A stretch of DNA of 37,809 nt from Alphaproteobacteria bacterium (GTDB lineage: Bacteria; Pseudomonadota; Alphaproteobacteria; Rhodobacterales; Rhodobacteraceae). A program made the position numbers and the translations under genes. How positions within the stretch are numbered: the first letter of the stretch is position 1; each line of letters begins with the position of its first letter. The stretch covers positions 1-37,809 of the forward strand of contig JAUIBL010000032.1 in the NCBI GenBank assembly GCA_030428355.1, read 5' to 3'. This document shows positions 24,802 to 33,205 of the stretch, in pieces. The notes beneath the pieces are model-generated. The model worked only from the letters and a program-made list of their open reading frames with translations. It searched no databases and was not told where the DNA came from.

Positions 24802-27093
24802 ATGACCCGTTTTGCCGCGCCGATCGCTGAACAGATCTGGGATATGAAGTACCGTCTGAAAGAGGCGGATGGCACGCCGTTGGACCGGACGGTCGAGGAT
24901 ACGTGGCGGCGGATCGCGCGGTCCTTGGCCGAGGTGGAAGCTGAGCCTGCGGTCTGGGAAGAACGGTTTTACGGTGCATTGGAGGATTTCAAGTACCTGC
25001 CTGCGGGGCGCATAACCGCGGGCGCTGGCACGGCGCGGTCGGTGACGCTGTTTAATTGCTTCGTCATGGGCACGATCCCCGACAGCATGGGCGGCATTTT
25101 CGAGATGCTGAAAGAGGCCGCGCTGACCATGCAGCAGGGCGGCGGTATCGGCTATGATTTCAGCACGATCCGGCCCAAGGGCGCGGATGTGAAAGGGGTT
25201 GCGGCGGATGCGTCGGGGCCGCTGTCGTTCATGGATGTGTGGGACGCGATGTGCCGCACGATCATGTCGGCGGGCTCGCGCCGGGGTGCGATGATGGCGA
25301 CGATGCGCTGCGATCACCCGGATGTGGAAGAGTTCATCGGCGCCAAGGCGGATGCGGCGCGGCTGCGCATGTTCAACCTGTCGGTGCTGGTGACGGACGC
25401 CTTCATGGAGGCGGTCAAGACGGACGGGGCGTGGGATCTGGTGTTCGAGGGCAAGGTCTACCGCACGGTGCAGGCACGTGATCTGTGGAACCGGATCATG
25501 CGCGCGACTTACGACTATGCCGAACCGGGCGTTATCTTCATCGACCGGATCAATCAGGCCAACAACCTGAGCTATGTCGAAACCATCGCCGCGACGAACC
25601 CCTGCGGAGAACAGCCGCTGCCGCCTTATGGTGCGTGTCTTCTGGGGTCGATCAACCTTGCCCGGCTGGTGACGGACCCGTTCGAGGACGTGGCGGCTTT
25701 GGACGCAGGCGCGCTTAACGAACTGGTCGCAACTGCCGTGCGGATGATGGACAACGTGGTGGATGCGTCGCGCTTTCCCTTGGAGGCGCAGCGGGCCGAA
25801 GCGCAGGCGAAACGGCGTATCGGTTTGGGCGTGACCGGGCTGGCGGATGCGCTGCTGATGCTGGGTCTGCGCTATGGCTCGGACGAGGCGGCGCGCCAGA
25901 CCGAGCGCTGGTTGCACGCGATTGCCCGCGCCGCGTACCTGGCGTCGGTCGACTTGGCGAAGGAGAAGGGCGCGTTTCCGCTGTTCGATGCGGAGAAGTA
26001 CCTCGCAGCCGGCAGCATGCAGATGATGGACGAGGACGTGCGCGATGCGATCCGCGAACACGGTATCCGCAATGCGCTGCTCACCTCGATCGCGCCGACG
26101 GGGACGATCTCGCTCTACGCCGGGAACGTGTCGTCGGGGATCGAGCCGGTCTTTGCCTATGCCTATACGCGCAAGGTCTTGCAGAAGGATGGCACGCGGA
26201 CCGAGGAAGAGGTGGTCGATTACGCTGTCCAGATGTGGCGCGAGAAGTTCGGCGACCGGGAGCTGCCGGAGTATTTCGTGAACGCCCAGACGCTGGCCCC
26301 GCTGGAGCATGTGAAGATGCAGGCGGCGGCACAGAAATGGGTGGATTCGTCGATCTCGAAGACGATCAACTGCCCGGAGGACATTTCCTTCGAGGCGTTC
26401 AAGGACGTTTACATGGAGGCGTTCGAGACCGGCTGCAAAGGCTGCACGACGTATCGTCCGAATGACGTGACCGGGTCGGTTTTGAGCGTGGCGGAGGAGA
26501 AGAAGGCGGAGGCGCCCGAGGTGGTGACATCCTCGGATGAAGAACCGCAACAGCCGCATGGTGACGTGATCTACATGTCCGAGCCTTTGGACCGCCCGAA
26601 GGCATTGGAGGGTGCGACCTACAAGCTGAAATGGCCGGACAGCGAACACGCGATTTACCTCACGATCAACGACATCATTGTCGGCGGGCACCGCCGTCCG
26701 TTCGAGGTGTTTATCAACTCCAAGAACATGGAGCATTTCGCCTGGACGGTTGCGCTGACGCGGATGATCTCGGCAGTCTTCCGGCGCGGCGGCGACGTCT
26801 CCTTCGTGGTCGAGGAGTTGAAGGCCGTGTTCGACCCCCGCGGTGGCGCTTGGGTGAACGGCAAGTACATCCCGTCGATCCTCGCCGCCATCGGTGGCGT
26901 GATCGAGCAGCACATGGTCGCCATCGGGTTCCTTGCGGGCGAGGGCATGGGGCTGAAGTCCGACCCGCAGGCACAGGTGGTCAACCTGCCCGGCGGTCGC
27001 GGCAAAGCCTGCCCAAGCTGCGGCCAGTTCGACATGCGCATGGTCGAAGGGTGCATGACCTGCGGGTCCTGTGGCCACAGCAAGTGCGGGTGA
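24802..27093 (+). CDS. nrdJ: Adenosylcobalamin-dependent (class II) ribonucleoside-diphosphate reductase
   Basis: This enzyme makes deoxyribonucleotides using a cobalamin-generated thiyl radical, with or without oxygen. The 763-residue product has the first redox cysteine in TLFNCFVMGTIPDSMGGIFE, the active-site loop TNPCGEQPLPPYGACLLGSI (radical cysteine and glutamate), the barrel segment TSIAPTGTISLYAGNVSSGI and a C-terminal CPSCG, CMTCGSCGHSKCG tail that carries the reducing or zinc-binding cysteines. It lacks an ATP cone at the N-terminus. GAGGGGA ten bases before the ATG is a good ribosome site. The large minus-strand frame across it is a shadow. Confidence 0.96.
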   Translation: MTRFAAPIAEQIWDMKYRLKEADGTPLDRTVEDTWRRIARSLAEVEAEPAVWEERFYGALEDFKYLPAGRITAGAGTARSVTLFNCFVMGTIPDSMGGIFEMLKEAALTMQQGGGIGYDFSTIRPKGADVKGVAADASGPLSFMDVWDAMCRTIMSAGSRRGAMMATMRCDHPDVEEFIGAKADAARLRMFNLSVLVTDAFMEAVKTDGAWDLVFEGKVYRTVQARDLWNRIMRATYDYAEPGVIFIDRINQANNLSYVETIAATNPCGEQPLPPYGACLLGSINLARLVTDPFEDVAALDAGALNELVATAVRMMDNVVDASRFPLEAQRAEAQAKRRIGLGVTGLADALLMLGLRYGSDEAARQTERWLHAIARAAYLASVDLAKEKGAFPLFDAEKYLAAGSMQMMDEDVRDAIREHGIRNALLTSIAPTGTISLYAGNVSSGIEPVFAYAYTRKVLQKDGTRTEEEVVDYAVQMWREKFGDRELPEYFVNAQTLAPLEHVKMQAAAQKWVDSSISKTINCPEDISFEAFKDVYMEAFETGCKGCTTYRPNDVTGSVLSVAEEKKAEAPEVVTSSDEEPQQPHGDVIYMSEPLDRPKALEGATYKLKWPDSEHAIYLTINDIIVGGHRRPFEVFINSKNMEHFAWTVALTRMISAVFRRGGDVSFVVEELKAVFDPRGGAWVNGKYIPSILAAIGGVIEQHMVAIGFLAGEGMGLKSDPQAQVVNLPGGRGKACPSCGQFDMRMVEGCMTCGSCGHSKCG

Positions 27094-27137
27094 TTGGCCG
27101 GGGTTGGGTTTCATTATTGATCAGCCAACCGATAAGT

Positions 27138-27186
27138 TTCCATTTGGGACCAAAAACGTTCCATTATCGAGGTATATAATTTCCAT
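27138..27186. repeat. Three TTCCAT direct repeats at 21-22 bp spacing in AT-rich DNA
   Basis: TTCCAT occurs at 27138-27143, 27159-27164 and 27181-27186. The last two extend to TTCCATTATCG and TTCCATATATCG. The spacing is about two helical turns each. An exact TATAAT (27175-27180) lies between copies two and three. This is part of the 330-base gap 27094-27423, which holds this block and a terminator but no gene that I can see. Confidence 0.5.
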
Positions 27187-27220
27187 ATATCGTTAAGTGA
27201 TTGAAAATAAACGGAACTGC

Positions 27221-27253
27221 AAAAGCGCTGCACCGGGCTGGTGCAGCGCTTTT
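27221..27253 (+). terminator. Strong Rho-independent terminator
   Basis: AAAAGCGCTGCACC (27221-27234) pairs perfectly with GGTGCAGCGCTTTT (27240-27253) over a GGGCT loop, and one more T follows. It lies 128 bases after the nrdJ stop. Since a TATAAT sits only 40 bases before it, it could end nrdJ mRNA or a very short separate transcript. Its A-run would let it work for the minus strand too. Confidence 0.85.
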
Positions 27254-27423
27254 TGCTTGGTGCTGACGGGGTTGACGGAGGGGGCAAAAGGGCGTCTCAG
27301 TTGGCCCATGATCACGCTTATCCAAACCCGACATCTCATACGACGCTGCTTCTGAGCGTTCGCACCCCCGTTGCCCGAGGGCGTCGGTGGATCCCTAAAT
27401 GAGATTACGGACATGGACACGAC

Positions 27424-28536
27424 ATGCGCATCAAGATCATTGACCTCCCGACTTACGAGACCGATCCCAAAATCATTGCCGATCACCTGAAAGAGGTGCT
27501 GAGGACGATCCGCGAGAATAAACAGGCCCGCGACCTCATTGGGGAGGATGAGCGGTCCTCCGAGTTCAAGGTGGACGATTTCGACGAGTTTGCAGAGACG
27601 CTCTCCAGCGGCATCGACCTGACCATGTTCGACACACGACGCATTGCTGTGCGAGCCTCGAAGCTCGCCAAAGCCAGGGTGAGGGCCGCAGGTGCGTCCC
27701 ATCTGAAACGGGAAGAATACGATCGGCTGAAACCCGGCCTTCACGGGATGTATGCGACGATGCCGCGTGGCGAAGACTGGGCGGATGAGGTTGCGGCGGC
27801 CCTGCACGAAGAGATGCCGTGGATGGCACGGGCGACGGAGTATGCCTGGCACGAGTTGCGGCTGGCGGCTAAGCGCGGTGACCCGATCAAGATCCGCCCG
27901 GTGATCCTGAACGGTCCGCCGGGCATCGGAAAGAGCGTCTGGGCCCGCGCCTTGGCAGAGGCGCTGCACCTTCCCATGGCCGAGATCGACGCGAGCAAGG
28001 GCGGCGCGGGCATGGCCCTTGTCGGCCTCGAGCGTGGCTGGGGAACGGCGCAGGCGGGACGCCCGATCGACCTCATGCTGGCAAAGACCGTTGCGAACCC
28101 GATGATCATCGTGGACGAGATCTGCAAGGCCACGTCAAAGACGTCCACGCGAGGACCGACCTATTCCTTCGCCGACGCTCTTCTCTCGCTGCTGGAGCCT
28201 GCAACGGCGCAGGCCTGGGACTGCCCTTACTTCCGAGTGACCTTCGACATGTCTCATTTGTCGTGGGTCCTGACGGCGAACACCGTCGATCTGGTTTCTG
28301 AACCTGTGCGGAGCCGGTGCGCAGTGATCGAGATCCCGGACGTGACGGAGGCTCAGCTTTTGGACTTCGCCACCAGACGTGCCGCCAAGCTCGGCCTATC
28401 AGACGAGGCGCAGGATGCGGTTCTGGATGCCATCGTGCGCGCCCCGGCAGCCACAGGGCGGCGCCTGAGCCTCCGGGACGTTGTGCGCATGCTGACCCGG
28501 GCGGAAATGCTGGAGGGGCGACCGCGTCTGCATTGA
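27424..28536 (+). CDS. Solitary AAA+ ATPase (Lon/MoxR-like module without protease domain)
   Basis: The 370-residue product has a charged helical N-terminal part of about 155 residues and one AAA+ module: Walker A GPPGIGKS (164-171), Walker B IIVDE (228-232), sensor 1 asparagine in LTANT (283-287), arginine-finger candidates in VRSRC (295-299) and a sensor 2 arginine near GRRLSLRDV (345-353). The core GPPGIGKSVWARALAEALHL and the ring-loop segment resemble the Lon ATPase domain, but no Ser-Lys protease domain follows. It may unfold or remodel a partner not encoded beside it; no partner gene is visible. It stands alone after the AT-rich block and before a long gene-poor stretch. The ATG has no strong ribosome site. 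Confidence 0.85.
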   Translation: MRIKIIDLPTYETDPKIIADHLKEVLRTIRENKQARDLIGEDERSSEFKVDDFDEFAETLSSGIDLTMFDTRRIAVRASKLAKARVRAAGASHLKREEYDRLKPGLHGMYATMPRGEDWADEVAAALHEEMPWMARATEYAWHELRLAAKRGDPIKIRPVILNGPPGIGKSVWARALAEALHLPMAEIDASKGGAGMALVGLERGWGTAQAGRPIDLMLAKTVANPMIIVDEICKATSKTSTRGPTYSFADALLSLLEPATAQAWDCPYFRVTFDMSHLSWVLTANTVDLVSEPVRSRCAVIEIPDVTEAQLLDFATRRAAKLGLSDEAQDAVLDAIVRAPAATGRRLSLRDVVRMLTRAEMLEGRPRLH

Positions 28537-28862
28537 GGCGCGAACGACCTCAACGGTGCTGCCCTGATGCCAAGCTGATTCCCCCGGATCGGCGGCACCA
28601 CAGCACCGGTGTTTCCACGTCCAAGCCTTGGCATTGTTTCCCGTGCAGAAGCAAACTGTTGTTCGATCGCGGATGACCTCGGGCAACTTCGGCCCTGCGA
28701 AAAACAGTCGTTGATTTTCGCTGGGCTCACCGATGGCCAGCAAATGCACCATGATGGCTTTGGGCGCACGCGAAACGGGCGCGTCAAAACCAAACAGCGA
28801 AAACACTCGTTGGTCCGTTTATTCGGATACACCGGAAAACAAGCTTCTTGAAACGTGGATTT

Positions 28863-28897
28863 CTGCGTGATCGGTGACGTGCCCATGGATCACGCAG
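28863..28897. other. 10-bp inverted repeat upstream of a small ORF
   Basis: CTGCGTGATC (28863-28872) and GATCACGCAG (28888-28897) are perfectly complementary with a 15-base spacer. The right arm ends 9 bases before the ATG of the 63-codon ORF, overlapping its AGGGGAG ribosome site, so folding or protein binding could block translation. Confidence 0.5.
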
Positions 28898-28906
28898 GGG
28901 AGCGCC

Positions 28907-29098
28907 ATGGGCACATATGCAAACGGATACATCATCAAGGAAAGCAGGAAACGGCTGAGCGGATCACATCAGGTCAAACGAAAGCATCGCCTTGCCTCAG
29001 GGTGGAGGACCATATCAGGGGCGGGCTTCCGGGCCTGCGCTGGCCCGCATTCGTCGTGCCCATTCGGATCTCAGGGAAATTCCAGGCATGAATTGTGA
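28907..29098 (+). CDS. Doubtful small basic protein
   Basis: The 63-codon ORF starts MGTYANGYIIKESRKRLSGS after AGGGGAG and is rich in Lys and Arg in its first half. I do not recognise it. The second half, with clustered Gly, Cys and Ser, looks less protein-like, so only the N-terminal part may once have been coding. It is followed after 12 bases by another small, interrupted frame. Confidence 0.3.
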   Translation: MGTYANGYIIKESRKRLSGSHQVKRKHRLASGWRTISGAGFRACAGPHSSCPFGSQGNSRHEL

Positions 29099-29110
29099 AA
29101 GCTGATCGTC

Positions 29111-29362
29111 ATGGATTTCGACAAGACACCGAAGCATTTTGATCCGGAGAAGCGGAGGCGTTAGAAAGAACTCTCCCGACAGCGCGATGAGGAGAGGCTC
29201 GCTCGTGGCGAGATCACCATGATGGAACTTCAGAGGGAGAACATGGCCTTCCGCCGTTTGCGCCGGGATCGCATAATGTTTGCGCGATGTCCCAAGACTA
29301 GAAAGCCAAGGTTTCTGGCGATGGGGAATAAGCCGAAGCCGGAAAGTGACGAAGGCACGTAG
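29111..29362 (+). pseudogene. Small charged protein gene interrupted by an in-frame TAG
   Basis: From ATG at 29111 the frame reads MDFDKTPKHFDPEKRRR, then TAG at 29162-29164, then continues open as KELSRQRDEERLARGEITMM and LQRENMAFRRLRRDRIMFAR to TAG at 29360-29362. Both sides of the stop share the same highly charged helical style, which argues that they once formed one protein of about 83 residues. Alternatives are a real start at one of the ATGs after the stop (about 29216-29221, roughly 47 residues) or readthrough. I recognise no family. Confidence 0.4.
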
Positions 29363-29701
29363 GGCATTTCTTCAGTGTCGGTCTGCGGAATGCGTCAAGG
29401 AAATTTTGAGCCGCCGACCTCTTCGTGCGGATTTCCAAGGACGCTGGCGAGGTTGAGGTCACTTCGCAATTGCCGATGCTGAGGGAGCGCTTCCAGATCG
29501 GCCCATAGCCGACATCCAGCGACTATCCCAATTGCTGCGTCCCGGCCCGTCACTGCGGTCATTCGCGCACTGCGCAGCATTTTGTTGGTTGAAACGTCGG
29601 TCAGCGGACCAATGCTGCCTTTTGATCTTCTCACATGGAGGTCCGGCCTGAAATGCGCTGCAGTCATTCATTCCTGTCTGAGCAACTCTCTCAAGTGGGG
29701 A

Positions 29702-30994
29702 TCAGTTCGACCCCTTTTCATACTCTGTCACAACCTTTGCAGCGTGCTTGAAAGCTGACCTAGTCAATTCCAGGTCATCAATCGTCAAAGCCAGCGATGG
29801 ATAAAGTTTTCCTGGCGATTTGAAGACAGCTTGGGCCCGCAAATTGCTGTTCCAGACCTCATTGACCTTTGGATCGCAATGTTTTGCGGTTCGATAATCA
29901 AGCGGATCAACATCGGTGAAGTAGATATCGAACAGGGTGGGGTCACCGCAGATTTGGTGTGTAATCCCCTGCTGACTCAGCGCTTCCGACTGCATATCCA
30001 TCAAACTCTGCCCCAGATCGCGCAGCCGCTCATATTGGCCGGGACGCTTGAGGATTTCCATTGTCTTGATCCCTGCAGCCGCGGCGACCGGATTGCCTGA
30101 GAGTGTTCCAAGCTGCATCAGCCACTTCTCTGCGCCTACGACAGACTTATCGAAATGCATCATGATCTCGGTGCTCGCCCCCAAGGCGGCCAGAGGAAAG
30201 CCACCGCCTATGATTTTGCCGAGGGTACAGATGTCGGGAACGACCCCGTAGCGCTCCTGCGCACCACCGTAGGCCAGGCGGAAGCCGGTCACGATCTCGT
30301 CAAAGATCAGCAGAATGCCGTGTTTATCGCACAATTCGCGTAGGCCTTGAAGGAATCCGGGTTTCGCCGGGATGATCCGTTGCAGCGGTTCGACAATGAT
30401 CGCAGCGACGTCATCGTGTTCAGTCAAGAGCGATGCAACTGCCTGAAGATCATTGAACGGGGCAATAAGCATCTCGTCGGCCACGCCCTGCGGGATACCC
30501 GCGCTGTCGGGCACGGGTGTGGGGAAATTGACCTCGCGCGACGGGGCAAGGCTCATCTGCGCCTCGGCGGACATGCCGTGATAGCCGCCTTCGAATTTCA
30601 GGATCTTCGGTTTGCCGGTATAGGCTCGGGCAAGACGGATGGCATACATATCTGCCTCACCGCCGGATGTGACGAACCGGACCTGTTCGCAGCATGGCAC
30701 GGCCTCGACGATGGCTTCGGCCAGTTCGATGCCCTTGGCGTTATTGGCAAAGAACGTCATGCCCTTTGGCAGTTGCTCAAGCACCGCTTCCATGACTTCA
30801 GGGTGACCATGGCCCAGCAACATCGGACCGGAGCCGATCAGGTAGTCGACATATTCGTTGCCATCTTCGTCCCAGACGCGGCTGCCTTCTCCCCGCGCAA
30901 TCACGATGGAGGCGTCGAAATTGCCAAAACCGGCGGCGGGAAGCACTTCGCGGGCCCGGTTGATCCAATCGGCTTGGGTGTAAATGCGGTTCAT
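29702..30994 (-). CDS. Class III PLP enzyme, glutamate-1-semialdehyde aminomutase-like
   Basis: The 430-residue product has the fold-type I class III pattern: YLIGSGPMLLGHGHPEVMEA, SGGEADMYAIRLARAYTGK with KFEGGYHGMS (cofactor contact), FDEIVTGFR (231-239, Asp232 to the pyridine nitrogen) and the Schiff-base lysine K260 in TLGKIIGGGFPLAALG. The nearest named family is glutamate-1-semialdehyde 2,1-aminomutase, but the context makes haem synthesis unlikely; a transaminase or aminomutase acting on an intermediate of the catabolic cluster is more probable. It starts four bases after the preceding gene's stop and closes the leftward unit; I see no terminator after it. Confidence 0.88.
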   Translation of the reverse strand: MNRIYTQADWINRAREVLPAAGFGNFDASIVIARGEGSRVWDEDGNEYVDYLIGSGPMLLGHGHPEVMEAVLEQLPKGMTFFANNAKGIELAEAIVEAVPCCEQVRFVTSGGEADMYAIRLARAYTGKPKILKFEGGYHGMSAEAQMSLAPSREVNFPTPVPDSAGIPQGVADEMLIAPFNDLQAVASLLTEHDDVAAIIVEPLQRIIPAKPGFLQGLRELCDKHGILLIFDEIVTGFRLAYGGAQERYGVVPDICTLGKIIGGGFPLAALGASTEIMMHFDKSVVGAEKWLMQLGTLSGNPVAAAAGIKTMEILKRPGQYERLRDLGQSLMDMQSEALSQQGITHQICGDPTLFDIYFTDVDPLDYRTAKHCDPKVNEVWNSNLRAQAVFKSPGKLYPSLALTIDDLELTRSAFKHAAKVVTEYEKGSN

Positions 30995-30998
30995 GAGG

Positions 30999-32102
30999 TT
31001 AATCCAGTATCAAATCGGGCGAGCCGAGGCGGTTTTGATCGACGATAATGCCAAGGCCCGGACCATCAGGCGGTGCGATGTGGCCATCGGTTCGAGCTGG
31101 CGCATCAGGGGCAAGGCGAGGGCTGACGTAACTTGACAGATCGCAGACATTCAGAACACGGGACGGTGGAGTTGCCGCCCCCAGATGCAGCGCGGCGGCG
31201 GTCACGATATCGCTGCCCCACGTGCATTCAATGCACATCTTCGCCCCAAGATGCAGGCAGAGATCACGTGCCCGGCGCGTGGCTGAAAGCCCGCCGAACT
31301 TCGACAGCTTGAGCGCGACCGCATCCATGATTCCGAGGTGGTGCGCGGAAAGACTCGAAGCCGTATCATGCGCCAATTCGTCGAGCTTCATCGGCAGACC
31401 TGTGGCCGCTTGCACACGCGCGCAATCCTCGAGCGTGGCGCAGGGCTGTTCCAGCATCACGTCCAAATGGGCCACCGCACGCCCGACGCGGATGGCATCC
31501 AGCGTCGTCGCCCCACAGTTCCAGTCTCCATAGACTAACGGGCCGGAACCGACCGCTTCGCGCACCTTGACCAGTCGTTCAACATCCGTTTGCCAATCAC
31601 CGGATGCACCGAGCTTGGCCTGAAACTGAGTGATCCCCTGTGCCTGCGCTTCTCGCGCGATCCGCGCCATCTCGTCTGGCGCGACGCAGGTGATCGAGTG
31701 ATAGAGCGGCAGGTCCGACTGTCTCCGACCACCGAGGAGCGCGTGAAGTGGCAAACCGGCAACCTGCCCAGTGATATCCCACAAGGCGATGTCCAAGGCG
31801 GATTTGGCATAGACATGGCCCGGAAGATAGGCATCCGCGCTGGCCATCAAGGCCTCAACCCCAACAGGATCGCCACCAAGGATCACCGGCGCAAGCTCTT
31901 GCAAGGCCGGCGCCACGCCGCGGGCATAGGCGGGCAGGTAGTGCGGGATCGGGCAGACCTCACCCCAACCTGTCAGCCCTGCATCGGTCTCGACCGCGAC
32001 GACGACCGTTTCAACCGTGTCACAAGTCTTGCCTTCGGCCATGTAGTAGGCGGTGTGGCTGGTCAGCGGGATATGCCAGAGGGACAGGCGCGTGATCTTC
32101 AT
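30999..32102 (-). CDS. Enolase-superfamily racemase/epimerase, MLE subgroup (copy 1)
   Basis: The 367-residue product has the N-terminal capping domain (LTGWGEVCPIPHYLPAYARG) and a barrel with metal ligands D193 (YGDWN), E218 (LEQPC) and D241 (KLDE). Candidate acid/base lysines stand on both faces: K163 (QAKLG) and K265 (ALKLSKFGG), the pattern of 1,1-proton transfer enzymes. W295 in CTWGSD sits where the 4-hydroxyproline betaine 2-epimerase HpbD has the tryptophan reported to contact the quaternary ammonium group. I infer an epimerase for a betaine or N-methyl amino acid; a dehydratase is the alternative. The ATG overlaps the stop of copy 2. Confidence 0.88.
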   Translation of the reverse strand: MKITRLSLWHIPLTSHTAYYMAEGKTCDTVETVVVAVETDAGLTGWGEVCPIPHYLPAYARGVAPALQELAPVILGGDPVGVEALMASADAYLPGHVYAKSALDIALWDITGQVAGLPLHALLGGRRQSDLPLYHSITCVAPDEMARIAREAQAQGITQFQAKLGASGDWQTDVERLVKVREAVGSGPLVYGDWNCGATTLDAIRVGRAVAHLDVMLEQPCATLEDCARVQAATGLPMKLDELAHDTASSLSAHHLGIMDAVALKLSKFGGLSATRRARDLCLHLGAKMCIECTWGSDIVTAAALHLGAATPPSRVLNVCDLSSYVSPRLAPDAPARTDGHIAPPDGPGLGIIVDQNRLGSPDLILD

Positions 32103-33205
32103 CCACCATACTCCGCAACCGGCGCACCGAGGCTCTCGAAATCCGGTGCCACGCCCAGCCCGGGCGTATCGGGGGCATAGAGTTTTCCGTCACGGGCGAC
32201 CGGTCCGCCGATGCCGGTGGAGCGTGTGTTGTAGTTCATCAGGTCGGTGGTGTTCTGCAGATACTCGCTCGGGGTGGAGGCTGCGAAATGCGCGACAACC
32301 GAAGAGCAGATCTCGCCCCCCCAGGTATCTTCGCTGACAACGGGGATCCGGTTCTCAACCAGATAGTCCCGCACCTTGCGCGCCTTGGTCAATCCGCCAA
32401 GGTTCGATATCTTCAGGCAACAGATTTCTGCCCCGCGATCCGCCACGATCCGTTGCGCCATTGCCATGCCAGTGACGCATTCATCCAGCTTCATTGGTTG
32501 CTGCGCCACGCGGCGGACCTGCTGACATTCCTCGTAGGTGCGGCAGGGCTGTTCAAGGATATAATCGAGACCAGCGGTGGCACGGGCAACCCTGATGGCA
32601 TTGTCCGCACGCCAACCCTGATTGGCGTCGACCATTGCCTTTTCGCCGTTCTGCAAGAGCGCCACACCCTGATGGATACGGTCGATGTCGGTCGCCCAAT
32701 CGCCGCCCACCTTGATCTGGAACTGCCGGTATCCCTGATCGCGATAGCGCTGCATTTCAGCGAGGGTCTCATTTGTGGCGTTCTGAGGAGCAACGCGATA
32801 CATCGGCGCGCCGTCGGTCAGCTTGCCGCCCAAGAGCATCCAGACAGGCTGATCGCTGGCTTTGCCGAAGATATCCCAGCAAGCGGCATCAAACGGTGCC
32901 TTGGCATAGCCATGCCCCTGTACAGTGTGGTCCATGATCTGCTCGATCATTCCGACCTGTCTCGGATCCTGCCCCAACAACCTGGGTGCGACCAACCGCG
33001 CCAGCGCCTCCACGCCCTCGGAGTGTGCAACCATGTAGTTCTCGCCGCACGGGGTGAATTCGCCACAGCCCTGCAAGCCGGCGTCTGTGTCGATCACCAC
33101 CACCGAGGCGATCGCCGTTTCGATTGCATTGCCTGCTCCCCAGCCGTAGCTGCCACCAACATAGGGGAGGGGCGTCTTGTAGATGCGAATGCGGCTAATC
33201 CTCAC
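32099..33205 (-). CDS. Enolase-superfamily racemase/epimerase, MLE subgroup (copy 2)
   Basis: The 368-residue product is clearly different in sequence from copy 1 but places its residues alike: K165 (QIKVGGDW), D193 (VDANQGW), E218 (LEQPC), D241 (KLDEC), K265 (CLKISNLGG) and W295 (EDTWGGE). The capping domain (GSYGWGAGNAIETA, GEFTPCGENYMVAH) differs strongly from that of copy 1, so the substrates are probably different. Both lysines are kept, which favours racemisation or epimerisation. It starts with GTG, overlapping the MDR gene's TGA (GTGA), and is followed by copy 1 with an ATGA overlap. Confidence 0.88.
   Translation of the reverse strand: MRISRIRIYKTPLPYVGGSYGWGAGNAIETAIASVVVIDTDAGLQGCGEFTPCGENYMVAHSEGVEALARLVAPRLLGQDPRQVGMIEQIMDHTVQGHGYAKAPFDAACWDIFGKASDQPVWMLLGGKLTDGAPMYRVAPQNATNETLAEMQRYRDQGYRQFQIKVGGDWATDIDRIHQGVALLQNGEKAMVDANQGWRADNAIRVARATAGLDYILEQPCRTYEECQQVRRVAQQPMKLDECVTGMAMAQRIVADRGAEICCLKISNLGGLTKARKVRDYLVENRIPVVSEDTWGGEICSSVVAHFAASTPSEYLQNTTDLMNYNTRSTGIGGPVARDGKLYAPDTPGLGVAPDFESLGAPVAEYGG

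Larger units (their letters stand above)
28537..29701. other. Gene-poor stretch with remnants
   Basis: These 1165 bases between the AAA+ gene and the aminotransferase gene contain no ORF I can assign to a family. Visible are an inverted repeat (28863-28897), a doubtful 63-codon ORF, a small reading frame with an internal amber codon, and an unassigned open frame on the minus strand (29395-29667, 90 codons) without recognisable motifs. The look is that of decayed accessory DNA. Confidence 0.6.

Noticed and set aside
24739..27114. Long minus-strand open frame (791 codons) opposite nrdJ
   Set aside because: The plus-strand gene is an unmistakable class II reductase; the opposite frame is rich in His, Arg and Gln as shadows are and shows no motif.
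29395..29667. Minus-strand 90-codon protein in the gene-poor stretch
   Set aside because: No family motif, no good ribosome site, and poor codon regularity; kept only as a remark in the region entry.
29702..30994. hemL (haem biosynthesis) as the identity of the aminomutase-like gene
   Set aside because: Motifs fit the wider class III family, but its place inside a catabolic operon argues for another substrate.
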